Assembly: GCF_050613185.1 (NCBI RefSeq)
Contig: NZ_CP192511.1
Span: 1 to 64,000, forward strand
Direction: 5' to 3'
DNA: 64,000 nt
Origin: Chelonobacter sp050613185
Lineage (GTDB): Bacteria; Pseudomonadota; Gammaproteobacteria; Enterobacterales; Pasteurellaceae
Part shown: one piece after another, positions 1 through 6,941 of the stretch
Position numbering within the stretch: the stretch's first letter is position 1
Layout: each line of letters begins with the position of its first letter
Translations under genes and position numbers: made by a program
The notes under the pieces: model-generated
The model's input: only the letters and a program-made list of their open reading frames with translations
The model's database searches: none
Told to the model about the DNA's origin: nothing

Positions 1-373
1 GAGGTCATACTGACAGAATCCATTTTCCCTGTCAAGCTTATGACCATTCAAAACAAAAAACAAAAAATCTTTTAATTTCAATTGGTTGCAATAAATGAAT
101 GCTTAGTCATGATTATTTCACATGGTTTATGCAAACTTCTTTGGAGCGATTTATTCATACTATTTTTATAGAGAAACATTTTATTTAATCATATCTTATT
201 GTTTTATATTGAATTTTTATAACTAAAGAAAAGCTGCCTAAAGCTGCCAAACTTAAAATAACAAAGTTCAGATTTTTTATGTGACTCAGATCAAAGTTCT
301 GCAATAAAGTCGGGAAACTATTGAAAATGCAATATGTTATTCAATACATTTGCTTACGGATTAAATAATCAAA
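1..373. other. AT-rich non-coding stretch at left edge
   Basis: No open reading frame with a convincing start and ribosome-binding site lies here. The stretch is AT-rich and contains a tandem AAGCTGCC motif near 233-250 and a possible half-match to a CRP site (TGTGA-N6-TCAAA) near 280-297. It may be the control region of a leftward gene lying outside the window, but that cannot be shown from this sequence. Confidence 0.4.
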
Positions 374-401
374 TGCGGTAGAATGTTTGATTCATACCGC
401 A
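374..401 (-). terminator. Possible terminator after leftward small gene pair
   Basis: TGCGGTA and TACCGCA form a 7-bp stem with a 14-nt loop just downstream of the leftward small genes. On the minus strand it is followed by a T-rich but interrupted run. The stem contains uptake-signal-like sequence, a common terminator design in Pasteurellaceae. Confidence 0.4.
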
Positions 402-418
402 CTGTATCGGCGTTTGCG

Positions 419-541
419 CTATTTTTTATTTTGTTCGGGCTTATAGCCTTTTGGATAGGGATGTTTAGCAAGATAATTCATACCTATCGCAAAAATCAAC
501 CCAAGTAAGGCAAAAATGCCAAGTCCAATCGTCAGTTCCAT
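419..541 (-). CDS. Small single-pass membrane protein, second gene of leftward pair (40 aa)
   Basis: A 40-residue protein with one hydrophobic segment (about residues 4-24) and a charged, lysine/proline-rich tail. Its ATG overlaps the stop of the upstream gene in the arrangement TAATG, so translation is probably coupled. The same TAATG arrangement is seen for the small gene at 1851-1967, which has the same size class and topology. The function is not recognised. It is too small for default gene callers, but the conserved pairing with an upstream paralogue makes it credible. Confidence 0.6.
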   Translation of the reverse strand: MELTIGLGIFALLGLIFAIGMNYLAKHPYPKGYKPEQNKK

Positions 542-771
542 TATTTGCCCTCCATGTTGGTTAAATGCTTTCGAATGAATCTTCCACCACATAAAAATGC
601 GTATGCAGAAAATATCAATGAGATACCGTTGATGACTTTTAAAGAAATTACGCTACTATCCAGTAGCATAACAGGTACTGCCAATATTGCAACTTTGGCA
701 ATATCATCGCTCATTTTCGCCCATGCTTCTAACGTTGTGCGCTCTATCGGGCGTTGGATCAGGTTAAACAT
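541..771 (-). CDS. Small two-helix membrane protein, first gene of leftward pair (76 aa)
   Basis: This protein is a clear paralogue of the one at 1582-1851. Both share an RPI-[EK]-[RK] start region, a WAK..[ED]D[IL]AKVA[IL]LA[IV]PV core and a CGG/CGK-[RE]-[FL]-[IR]-[RK]K end. Two hydrophobic segments lie at about residues 25-38 and 45-62. A GGAGG ribosome-binding site precedes the ATG by about 12 nt. It is followed, with a 1-nt overlap, by the 40-aa membrane protein. The function is not recognised; a small membrane complex or regulator is possible. Confidence 0.65.
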   Translation of the reverse strand: MFNLIQRPIERTTLEAWAKMSDDIAKVAILAVPVMLLDSSVISLKVINGISLIFSAYAFLCGGRFIRKHLTNMEGK

Positions 772-857
772 AGTATGTGCTTTCCTCCGGTTGTGTTAAA
801 AGGAAGGCTAATCTAAAATAAAGCGCATTGCCACACACTGCCGAGCCACTTTTTTTA

Positions 858-869
858 CGATCCGGATCG
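858..869. promoter_or_regulatory. 12-bp palindrome CGATCCGGATCG, copy 1
   Basis: The perfect palindrome CGATCCGGATCG is embedded in the 18-mer TTTACGATCCGGATCGCA, which recurs exactly at 1478-1495. It lies 86 bp upstream of the leftward small-gene pair and 26 bp upstream of priC. Equal spacing to both paralogous pairs suggests an operator. I cannot name the regulator. Confidence 0.5.
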
Positions 870-895
870 CATAACAAAAAATAAGCCGAGGGTTT

Positions 896-1459
896 ATGTC
901 CGCCGCCAATGTTCAGCTATTAATGGAAAAAATCGAAAGTTACTTTCGGCAACTTTTGCCATACCAACAGCAGCCGATTTCCGCCAAGCTCGATTCGCGC
1001 TTATTTGCGACGGAAAATGAAACGGTGGGCGATTGTTTAACACAAATTCAGCAGACATTTTCCATTTTGAGGCAGGCAACGGAAGCGGAGCAAGTCGAGT
1101 TTTACACTGAAAAGTTATTGGCACAATATCACGCCCTGCTGGATATGCTGCAACCGACAGCCTCCGTTCAACCGCACTTTGCCGCTAATTTCACGCCCAA
1201 AGCAGCGACCAAGAAAAACAAACACCAAGTGCATGATTTGCCGCCCCAAGTGCGGTTGGAGAAATACTATCAATTTTTGCGCCAATTAAATGATTTAATC
1301 GCGCAACAGAACGACGCTATGCTGCAAGCGGAACCCTTGCAACAAGCCGCTTGGCTACAACGAATCCAACAAACTGAACAGCGTAAACAACGTTGCCAAG
1401 ATGCAATTGATAATTTAGAAGAATATCTGCTATTTGTGGCAGAAAGGGACAATCTGTGA
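896..1459 (+). CDS. priC: Primosomal replication protein PriC (N'')
   Basis: 187 aa, all-helical and glutamine-rich, matching the PriC family of replication-restart proteins that reload DnaB at stalled forks through SSB. The N-terminal segment (about residues 5-90) and the C-terminal basic segment (about 110-180, with the VRLEKYYQFLRQLN-type and RKQRCQDAIDNLEEYL-type helices) correspond to E. coli PriC. The ATG follows a GAGGG ribosome-binding site. It sits alone between two divergent copies of a small membrane-gene module. Confidence 0.85.
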   Translation: MSAANVQLLMEKIESYFRQLLPYQQQPISAKLDSRLFATENETVGDCLTQIQQTFSILRQATEAEQVEFYTEKLLAQYHALLDMLQPTASVQPHFAANFTPKAATKKNKHQVHDLPPQVRLEKYYQFLRQLNDLIAQQNDAMLQAEPLQQAAWLQRIQQTEQRKQRCQDAIDNLEEYLLFVAERDNL

Positions 1460-1481
1460 GCTTGTGTTTTTTTGATATTTA

Positions 1482-1493
1482 CGATCCGGATCG
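1482..1493. promoter_or_regulatory. 12-bp palindrome CGATCCGGATCG, copy 2
   Basis: An exact second copy of the palindrome and its flanks, 88 bp upstream of the rightward small-gene pair. The matching distance (86 bp for copy 1) argues for a conserved operator associated with the module rather than chance. Confidence 0.5.
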
Positions 1494-1581
1494 CAAACAT
1501 TTTTGTTCAGGCTGCTAATCAAGTCAAACTTACCTTACGCTTATTTTATCTTTTAACTCAATGATAAACCGGGGATAAAAC

Positions 1582-1851
1582 ATGAAAAGGCGTTACTCTC
1601 ATTTCAAAAAGACAAATTGGTATTTACTGAAAAGACCGATAAAAAAAGAAACATCCGATTCATGGGCAAAGAACTTGGAAGATTTAGCCAAAGTTGCGCT
1701 GCTTGCGATACCTGTTGTACTATATGGGCAGTATAGTTGGTGGTTTAAGAGCATTAATCTGGTGTTATTGTCTTTCGCTACATATGGAATTTTATTATGC
1801 GGTAAAGAACTCAGAAAATATCAGGACAGCCTTTCACAGGAGGAAACATAA
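1582..1851 (+). CDS. Small two-helix membrane protein, first gene of rightward pair (89 aa)
   Basis: Paralogue of the 76-aa protein on the other side of priC, with about 12 extra N-terminal residues rich in Lys and Arg. Two hydrophobic segments lie at about residues 38-50 and 57-73. GGGGA precedes the ATG by a good distance. It ends in TAATG, with the next small gene starting inside its stop codon. The function is unknown. Confidence 0.65.
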   Translation: MKRRYSHFKKTNWYLLKRPIKKETSDSWAKNLEDLAKVALLAIPVVLYGQYSWWFKSINLVLLSFATYGILLCGKELRKYQDSLSQEET

Positions 1852-1967
1852 TGGAAACAACGATTGTTTTGCTTATTCTTCTCGCCATGGTTATCGGTAT
1901 GCTCCTTGCGATTAAAAGTGCGGTGCGAGATGCCATTAAAGAAGATGAAAAAAATGCGAAAAGTTAA
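1851..1967 (+). CDS. Small single-pass membrane protein, second gene of rightward pair (38 aa)
   Basis: The 38-residue product begins METTIVLLILLAMVIGMLLA, a single membrane helix, followed by a charged tail rich in Lys, Asp and Glu. The preceding gene ends in AGGAGGAAACATAATG, so this gene has both an SD (AGGAGG) and a 1-nt stop/start overlap. It is topologically equivalent to the 40-aa protein at 419-541, although sequence identity is low. The function is unknown. Confidence 0.6.
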   Translation: METTIVLLILLAMVIGMLLAIKSAVRDAIKEDEKNAKS

Positions 1968-1973
1968 AACATA

Positions 1974-1995
1974 AAGGCTACCAAGCGGTAGCCTT
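1974..1995. terminator. Bidirectional terminator between small-gene pair and tyrA
   Basis: AAGGCTACC and GGTAGCCTT form a 9-bp stem with a 4-nt AAGC loop. It lies between two converging units, 6 bp after the rightward small gene and 15 bp past the tyrA stop, so it can serve both. Confidence 0.7.
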
Positions 1996-2009
1996 CTTTC
2001 ATTGCCTTT

Positions 2010-3134
2010 TCAAAACTGTTTATAATCGTTCGCCTGTTGTAATAGCTGGCGGCTTTCTTTCATAAATAACGGTGAATAATCGCCAAACCAGTCACTGACT
2101 TGTTTAAATGCTTGGATGAATCCGGCACGATCATGTTGTTCAAAAAAACCTAACGCCTCTTCGTAACTTTGCTTCAATGATTCAATCACCGCTAAATTTT
2201 CCGGTTTATCTAAAATAATATCGGCATATAACTCCCCGTCTTGCGCAAATAAACGCCCGATCATTGCCAATTCCAACCGATAAATCGGTGAGGATAACGC
2301 CAATAATTGCGCCAATTCGACCGGCTGACGGGATAAATGCAAGCCGTTGGCAAAAGTGGCAAAGTGGCGCAAGGCTTGAATATAGGTCATATTTTTATCG
2401 TGTTCTGCCGGATCAGTGCGGTAAATCGTTGCCCCCCACAGCTGCATTTGCTGCAACAGCCATTCATAACGTTCCGGATAACGCCCGTCGCAACGTACAA
2501 TCAGTTGTTTGGCAAAGCTTGCAATATCCGGTCCGAACATCGGGTGCAAGCCCAGCACCGCACCTTGGTGCACCTCCAGCATTTTTTCAACCGGCTGGCG
2601 TTTGACTGAGGTGAAATCGAGCAACAGCATATTTTCACGCAAGTGCGGTTGCAAGCGCTCGATGGTTTCTAAGGTGTTGCGAATCGGCACAGTGACAATC
2701 ACCACATCGGCATTATGCAAAATCTGATCCGCATGTTGCCACTCGGCACGCCCCAAATTTTCCACCTGATAACCGGACAATTGGAAATAGCGTCCGAACA
2801 AGCTACCGAGTTTGCCCTTTCCGCCGACAATCACGATTTTTTTAATCGCCGGATTGACGGTTTTAAAACCGCTTTTATGCTCGTTTTGGTAAGATTCGCG
2901 CATAATTCGGCGCAACAGATCTTCGATTAAATCCGGCGAAATCCCCATTTTTTCCGCTTCTTGCCGCCGCGCCACCAACATTTCCGCCTCACGCTCCGGC
3001 ACATACACCGGCAAGCCGTGTTGGTGTTTCACTTGTCCGACTTCTGCCACCAGTTGCAGACGTTTTTCCAATAATTTCAATAAATTGCGATCCAGCTGAT
3101 CAATTTCATCACGCAAAGGTTGCAGCGGTTGCAT
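2010..3134 (-). CDS. tyrA: Bifunctional chorismate mutase / prephenate dehydrogenase (T-protein)
   Basis: 374 aa. It converts chorismate to prephenate and then, with NAD+, to 4-hydroxyphenylpyruvate in tyrosine synthesis. Residues 1-90 are an AroQ-type chorismate mutase (LRDEIDQLDRNLLKLLEKR). From about residue 105 a Rossmann motif (GGKGKLGSLFGRYF) starts the dehydrogenase domain, which includes GLHPMFGPDI with the catalytic-type His. The length fits enterobacterial and Haemophilus TyrA. It lies 8 bp downstream of the DAHP synthase gene, so the two form an aroF-tyrA operon as in E. coli. AGAGGA provides its ribosome-binding site. Confidence 0.95.
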   Translation of the reverse strand: MQPLQPLRDEIDQLDRNLLKLLEKRLQLVAEVGQVKHQHGLPVYVPEREAEMLVARRQEAEKMGISPDLIEDLLRRIMRESYQNEHKSGFKTVNPAIKKIVIVGGKGKLGSLFGRYFQLSGYQVENLGRAEWQHADQILHNADVVIVTVPIRNTLETIERLQPHLRENMLLLDFTSVKRQPVEKMLEVHQGAVLGLHPMFGPDIASFAKQLIVRCDGRYPERYEWLLQQMQLWGATIYRTDPAEHDKNMTYIQALRHFATFANGLHLSRQPVELAQLLALSSPIYRLELAMIGRLFAQDGELYADIILDKPENLAVIESLKQSYEEALGFFEQHDRAGFIQAFKQVSDWFGDYSPLFMKESRQLLQQANDYKQF

Positions 3135-3142
3135 GTTGTCCT

Positions 3143-4210
3143 CTAGTTTCTATTTAATAATTGCTGATGAATTTTACGCAATAATTGCTCGGTTGTCTGC
3201 CAATCAATGCAGGCATCGGTGATCGAAACGCCATATTGCATTTGTTCAAACGGTTGCTCCGAGCTTTGGTTGCCGGCAAACAGGTTGCTCTCGATCATTA
3301 AACCGGTAATAGAGCGGTTGCCATCCAAAATTTGCTGCACCACCTCTTCCGCCACCAGCGGCTGGCGGCGGTAATCTTTATTCGAGTTGCCGTGGCTGCA
3401 ATCGATCATAATCGACTGTTCTAAGCCGGCTTTTGCCAGTTCCTGCTCGCATTGTTGCACAAATTCCGCTTGGTAATTCGGCGCTTTGCCACCGCGCAAA
3501 ATCACGTGTCCGTCTTTGTTGCCTGCGGTTTGCAGTAAACTCACCTGCCCCTGTTGATTAATGCCGATAAAGCGGTGTCTCATCGAAGCCGCTTTCAGCG
3601 CATTGATTGCGGTGGCTAAACTGCCGTCCGTGCCGTTTTTAAAACCGACCGACATTGACAACCCCGATGCCATTTCACGGTGCGTTTGCGATTCGGTGGT
3701 GCGCGCGCCGATTGCCGACCAACTGAACAGCTCCGCCATATATTGCGGCGAAATCGGATCAAGGGCTTCGGTTGCCAACGGCAAACCCAATTCGACCAAA
3801 TCAATCAGCAATTTTCTTGCCAGCTGTAAACCATTCTCTACATCAAAACTACCGTCCAAGTGCGGATCATTAATCAACCCTTTCCAACCGACCGTGGTTC
3901 GCGGTTTTTCAAAATAAACCCGCATAACAACATAAATAGTGTCTTTCACTTCATCAGCCAATGCCTTTAACTTATGCGCATATTCCAACGCCGCTTGCGG
4001 ATCATGGATCGAACAAGGCCCAATCACCAACAACAAACGCTTGTCTTGCTTATGAATAATGTTGGCAATATCATGTCGGGATTGTTCGATTTGTTGTTTC
4101 AGTTCCAAACTGAGTGGCAGCTTTTCTTTCAACTCTTGCGGAGTCATCAACACTTTTTCATCGTTGATATTCACGTTGTGGATTAAATCTTTATTGGCGA
4201 CGGCGTTCAT
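3143..4210 (-). CDS. aroF: 3-deoxy-7-phosphoheptulonate (DAHP) synthase, AroF (Tyr)-type
   Basis: First enzyme of the shikimate pathway, condensing PEP and erythrose-4-phosphate. The start at 4210 is chosen over an upstream ATG because AAGGA lies 5 nt before it and homology begins there. Motifs GPCSIHDP, RVYFEKPRTTVGWKGLINDP, GARTTESQ, GFKNGTDG and MIDCSHGNS are all present. The N-terminal HNVNINDEKVLMTP and EALDP motifs match the tyrosine-sensitive E. coli AroF isoform, including the Asn and Pro equivalents of feedback positions N8 and P148. One oddity is Ser where AroF and AroG have Pro in GLSMPVGF. Coupling to tyrA supports tyrosine control. Confidence 0.93.
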   Translation of the reverse strand: MNAVANKDLIHNVNINDEKVLMTPQELKEKLPLSLELKQQIEQSRHDIANIIHKQDKRLLLVIGPCSIHDPQAALEYAHKLKALADEVKDTIYVVMRVYFEKPRTTVGWKGLINDPHLDGSFDVENGLQLARKLLIDLVELGLPLATEALDPISPQYMAELFSWSAIGARTTESQTHREMASGLSMSVGFKNGTDGSLATAINALKAASMRHRFIGINQQGQVSLLQTAGNKDGHVILRGGKAPNYQAEFVQQCEQELAKAGLEQSIMIDCSHGNSNKDYRRQPLVAEEVVQQILDGNRSITGLMIESNLFAGNQSSEQPFEQMQYGVSITDACIDWQTTEQLLRKIHQQLLNRN

Positions 4211-4233
4211 AAAATTCCTTATCAAGGTCTTTT

Positions 4234-4274
4234 TGTAAAAAATTTGATACAATGATTGTATAATTTTAGTTACG
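4234..4274 (-). promoter_or_regulatory. Possible tandem TyrR boxes upstream of aroF-tyrA
   Basis: TGTAAA-N6-GATACA at 4234-4251 resembles the TYR box (TGTAAA-N6-TTTACA) with two mismatches. A weaker TGTATA-N6-GTTACG follows at 4257-4274. The 23-bp phasing and the position just upstream of the tyrosine operon fit TyrR repression, but the matches are imperfect. Confidence 0.35.
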
Positions 4275-4404
4275 ATAATCTATTTTAATTGGAAATTCAA
4301 GGGGAGATTTAAAGATAGCTGACCGCACTTTGAAATCAAGCTATTTTACGCCCTGCTAATAACATCTAACGAATGCCTTATTACGTGATTTTTCACCCTT
4401 TTGA

Positions 4405-4433
4405 TTGCAATCCGACGCAACTCAACGTAAAAT
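4405..4433 (+). promoter_or_regulatory. Promoter of rpsO
   Basis: TTGCAA (4405-4410), a 17-nt spacer and TAAAAT (4428-4433) form a good sigma-70 promoter. It leaves a leader of about 70 nt before the rpsO start, which in E. coli-type systems carries the S15 autoregulatory structure. Confidence 0.6.
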
Positions 4434-4508
4434 GCGCATTCCCTGTCATAGCTGAATTAGAGATCGGCTATTGATGTATTTTCACTAACACTATTTTTAG
4501 GAGTTATT

Positions 4509-4778
4509 ATGTCTCTAAGCGCAGAAGCAAAAGCAAAAATCGTTGCTGACTTTGGTCGTGACGGTAGCGACACCGGTTCTTCCGAAGTTCAAATTGCGTT
4601 ATTAACCGCACAAATCAACCACTTACAAGGACACTTCTCTGTTCATAAAAAAGACCATCACGGTCGTCGTGGTTTATTGCGTATGGTTTCTCGTCGTCGT
4701 AAATTATTAGACTACTTAAAACGCACTGATCTAGCACTTTACACTACAACAATCGAACGTTTAGGTTTACGCCGTTAA
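4509..4778 (+). CDS. rpsO: 30S ribosomal protein S15
   Basis: 89 aa, full length for the family. S15 is a primary 16S rRNA binder in the central domain. Conserved segments include GSSEVQIALLT, HKKDHHGRRGLLRMVSRRRKLLDYL and the terminal Y..TIERLGLRR. A strong AGGAG lies upstream of the ATG. It is monocistronic here, with its own promoter and terminator; the usual partner pnp is not adjacent on this side. Confidence 0.98.
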   Translation: MSLSAEAKAKIVADFGRDGSDTGSSEVQIALLTAQINHLQGHFSVHKKDHHGRRGLLRMVSRRRKLLDYLKRTDLALYTTTIERLGLRR

Positions 4779-4802
4779 TTTTCTATTTTTGTTTATGATT
4801 TC

Positions 4803-4829
4803 AAAGCCCTGCCAATGCAGGGCTTTTTT
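4803..4829 (+). terminator. Rho-independent terminator of rpsO
   Basis: AAAGCCCTGC and GCAGGGCTTT form a perfect 10-bp stem with a CAAT loop, running into a T tract, 25 bp after the rpsO stop. Confidence 0.9.
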
Positions 4830-4935
4830 ATGGCTGAAATTTTCTCATTCAAGACGCTAAAAAATCAAACCTGTCGAAAAATACCGCACTTTGTTTATAA
4901 TTCCCTCAAACGCAATAAATATTTAAACTTGAGTG

Positions 4936-4964
4936 TTGACTTGCCCCGACGAAATTTGTATTAT
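4936..4964 (+). promoter_or_regulatory. Promoter of tRNA-Ser
   Basis: TTGACT (4936-4941), a 17-nt spacer and TATTAT (4959-4964) lie 30 bp upstream of the mature tRNA 5' end. The TGCGCC just after the -10 box is a GC-rich discriminator-type sequence, as at stable RNA promoters. Confidence 0.75.
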
Positions 4965-4993
4965 CTGCGCCACTCGTTAAGAGTCAACCGTGC

Positions 4994-5083
4994 GGAGGAA
5001 TGGTCGAGCGGTTGAAGGCACCGGTCTTGAAAACCGGCGAGGGTTTACGCCCTCCGTGAGTTCGAATCTCACTTCCTCCGCCA
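4994..5083 (+). tRNA. tRNA-Ser (anticodon UGA)
   Basis: 90 nt including the encoded CCA. The acceptor stem GGAGGAA pairs with TTCCTCC followed by discriminator G and CCA. The anticodon stem-loop is CCGGT-CTTGAAA-ACCGG with TGA at 5028-5030, and the type II long variable arm is CGAGGGTTTACGCCCTCCG. The T arm contains GTTCGAATC. The gene is intact and its 3' part is duplicated at 47009-47066 because a prophage integrated here. Confidence 0.98.
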
Positions 5084-5157
5084 CTTTTCTGAATGAAGTC
5101 GTAAGTAATGGTCGCTAAATCAATAACTTACGGCTTTTTTTATTTTCTGAAATTTCT
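5026..5157. repeat. attL direct repeat
   Basis: 132 bp identical to 47009-47139 except for one T in a homopolymer (seven T here, six at attR). It covers the anticodon loop to the 3' end of the tRNA and then the last codons of the integrase gene. Identity stops abruptly at CTTGAAA on the left and AATTTCT on the right. Confidence 0.92.
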
Positions 5158-6212
5158 GTGAACGGTTCGTTTTCTGCAACCAACCCAAACTGGCTAACTG
5201 CTGAATATTCCCAAAACATTCCCACATTTGCATAGCTCAAAAGATGACTGGCATTGAGATGGGCATAGCGTTTTACCATCTCCACCGTTTCCCAACCGCC
5301 AAGTTCTTTCAATACCATCAAAGGTGTTCCGTTTTGGACATGCCAACTTGCCCAGGTGTGTCGCAGATCATGAAAGCGAAAATCTTGAATATTTGCCCGC
5401 GTTAATGCGCGCTGAAAATCTTCGCGATCAATTTCGCTAATGAATTTCCCCTTGCCTCGGTGAAAAACAAAATCAGAAATACGTTCCGCTCGTTTCTGTT
5501 TCAGCAGCGCTATTGCATCTCGGCTTAGTGGCAGCGGTCTTGCTTTGCCTGATTTTGCAACATCACTGGTAACGATTGCAATATTTCTCGCAAAATCAAT
5601 TTTATCCCACGTCAGCGACAAAATTTCCGTCATTCGCGCACCGGTCATCAAAGCAAAAGAGCAAACATCTTTCATCCACCCGAGATTGAGCGATTCCACC
5701 AAGCGGAATGCTTCTTCTTTTGTGATCCAACGTACCCGCACTTTCGGTTCAGGATTTTTAGGGACATAAGGAATGCTATCTATCCAACCGGCTTTATGCG
5801 CCAAAGATAACGCGCGCATAATTGACGTGCGATATCGGTTTTGCGTTGAGGGTGAGAGTTTTTCTTTCGTGCTGGCTTTGTGCGTAGGCAAGTTATTCAG
5901 AATATCATCTGTTGTTAAAGAGCTAAGCGTTCGCCCACTTAACACACTGCGCCAATACTCCGTGTGCCGAATTTTTGTTTCCATATCCTTTTGACCGGTT
6001 GAGGTTTCAAGGAATCTAATCAGGGCTTCTTCAATTGTGCGTTCAGGTTTTTTATTAAGCTGATCAACTTTCCACGCTTCATATTTGAGTTTGTCATGGT
6101 ACTCTTGCGCTAATTTTTTTTCAGTTGTTTTAGCAGAGCGTCTAATTCTCTGACCGCTCGGCGTTCTGAAATCAATCCACCAGATACCACTTGATGTTTT
6201 GTAGATCGACAT
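5115..6212 (-). CDS. int: Tyrosine-recombinase prophage integrase
   Basis: 365 aa. It catalyses attP x attB recombination at the tRNA-Ser gene. The N-terminal arm-binding-like segment (residues about 1-55, YKTSSGIWWIDFRTPSGQRIR) is followed by a core-binding domain and a catalytic domain. Catalytic residues are visible: Arg in MTGARMTEILSLTWDKIDF, HDLRHTWASW, and GGWETVEMVKRYAHL with the nucleophile Tyr. The gene points into the tRNA and its last 14 codons lie inside the att repeat. Its start lies within the upstream HTH gene (103-bp overlap). Confidence 0.95.
   Translation of the reverse strand: MSIYKTSSGIWWIDFRTPSGQRIRRSAKTTEKKLAQEYHDKLKYEAWKVDQLNKKPERTIEEALIRFLETSTGQKDMETKIRHTEYWRSVLSGRTLSSLTTDDILNNLPTHKASTKEKLSPSTQNRYRTSIMRALSLAHKAGWIDSIPYVPKNPEPKVRVRWITKEEAFRLVESLNLGWMKDVCSFALMTGARMTEILSLTWDKIDFARNIAIVTSDVAKSGKARPLPLSRDAIALLKQKRAERISDFVFHRGKGKFISEIDREDFQRALTRANIQDFRFHDLRHTWASWHVQNGTPLMVLKELGGWETVEMVKRYAHLNASHLLSYANVGMFWEYSAVSQFGLVAENEPFTEISENKKSRKLLI
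5207..5224. promoter_or_regulatory. Putative integrase arm-type sites, left end
   Basis: Two direct ATTCCCA motifs 11 bp apart (5207-5213, 5218-5224). The same pair with the same spacing occurs at 46872-46889 near the other prophage end. Paired heptamers at similar distances from both att cores are the expected look of Int arm sites. The left pair lies inside the int coding region. Confidence 0.45.
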
Positions 6213-6421
6213 TTTGGATTCTCCTTATCGCCGACCTGCATTTCTAGCCGACAAACATTATTTTGCTTTTTACGGTTTTTTTCAAGATCCGATTGATAAA
6301 TGCGCCAAATTCGAGACCCTTCCATTTTAAAGAATCCCCACTTATATCGATGGTTATAGACTGTGCCGTAGCTTAAACTCAGCATTTCGGCGACATCGTT
6401 TATCGTTAAGGCTTTTTCCAT
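6110..6421 (-). CDS. HTH protein, probable excisionase / recombination directionality factor
   Basis: 103 aa. The N-terminal 50 residues are a MerR/AlpA-type winged helix-turn-helix (TINDVAEMLSLSYGTVYNHRYKWG). The rest is basic and hydrophilic. It directly precedes and overlaps int by 103 bp, the usual position of an excisionase, and a terminator at 6433-6454 separates both from the genes upstream. The Xis role is inferred from position and fold, not from a specific motif. Confidence 0.6.
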   Translation of the reverse strand: MEKALTINDVAEMLSLSYGTVYNHRYKWGFFKMEGSRIWRIYQSDLEKNRKKQNNVCRLEMQVGDKENPKCRSTKHQVVSGGLISERRAVRELDALLKQLKKN

Positions 6422-6432
6422 ATTGACCCCAT

Positions 6433-6454
6433 AAAAAAGCCACCTTGCGGTGGC
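6433..6454 (-). terminator. Terminator upstream of xis-int
   Basis: On the minus strand GCCACC-GCAA-GGTGGC (GNRA loop) is followed by six T. It would stop leftward early transcription before the recombination genes unless transcription is antiterminated. Confidence 0.8.
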
Positions 6455-6501
6455 GTGGTTTTAAATGTCTTTCGTCTAACTCGTCTAAGCGCTAGACTAA
6501 G

Positions 6502-6747
6502 TTAGGCGACATCGCTTGGCAGGCTTGGCAGCGGTTGCCAGTGTGTAACTTCATCAAAAGATAGTTGTTCACATTCACCATAGTTGAGGTTGAAATCTTC
6601 AGTTTGCCAATATAAACGACCTGGAACTTTCTTGCTTTCACATAGTTCGGCAAGGGCTTCATAGCCATTGTAAATCAACACTCTTTTATCTTTTTCGGGT
6701 AACTGTTCACTACATTTTATCCAACCGTTATTTTTATTTGTTTTCAT
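6502..6747 (-). CDS. DUF551 phage protein
   Basis: 81 aa. The W-I-x-C-S-E-x-L-P-E opening and the closing VTHWQPLP are the hallmarks of DUF551, a small phage family of unknown function. The start at 6747 is chosen because ATGA there overlaps the stop of the upstream gene; an upstream in-frame ATG at 6759 is less likely. Confidence 0.75.
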   Translation of the reverse strand: MKTNKNNGWIKCSEQLPEKDKRVLIYNGYEALAELCESKKVPGRLYWQTEDFNLNYGECEQLSFDEVTHWQPLPSLPSDVA

Positions 6748-6938
6748 AAATACCGCCAAGCCAATATTCGTTGTGGTTTACCTAACTCACGCATAGTCGT
6801 GTCGAACGTGAAACCTTTTTTGCTGCTATATTCATTTTCAAAGGAAAATAACCGCCCGTTGTCGAGTTTGATTTGCACTCGATACAAACCATTTTTAGGT
6901 GGGAAATTACCTTCTTTTGCGGTTTTCCAGTTATCCAT
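6744..6938 (-). CDS. Hypothetical phage protein (64 aa)
   Basis: Starts MDNWKTAKEGNFPPKNGLYR and ends LAWRYL. No family is recognised, though the short beta-rich, Trp-containing layout resembles its DUF551 neighbour. It overlaps the downstream gene by 4 nt (ATGA) and follows the upstream gene by 3 nt, so it is clearly part of the leftward operon. Confidence 0.6.
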   Translation of the reverse strand: MDNWKTAKEGNFPPKNGLYRVQIKLDNGRLFSFENEYSSKKGFTFDTTMRELGKPQRILAWRYL

Positions 6939-6941
6939 AGG

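Noticed and set aside
1..45. Start of a leftward gene at the window edge (ATG near 32 or 45 on the minus strand)
   Set aside because: Fewer than 15 codons would be inside the window and no family can be recognised, so it cannot be supported.
374..401. Uptake-signal inverted repeats as special regulatory elements
   Set aside because: Paired ACCGCA/TGCGGT hairpins here and elsewhere are most simply uptake signals used as transcription terminators, a known Pasteurellaceae feature.
4815..5015. Coding frame between rpsO and tRNA-Ser
   Set aside because: It starts inside the rpsO terminator, has no ribosome-binding site and runs through the tRNA promoter and gene.
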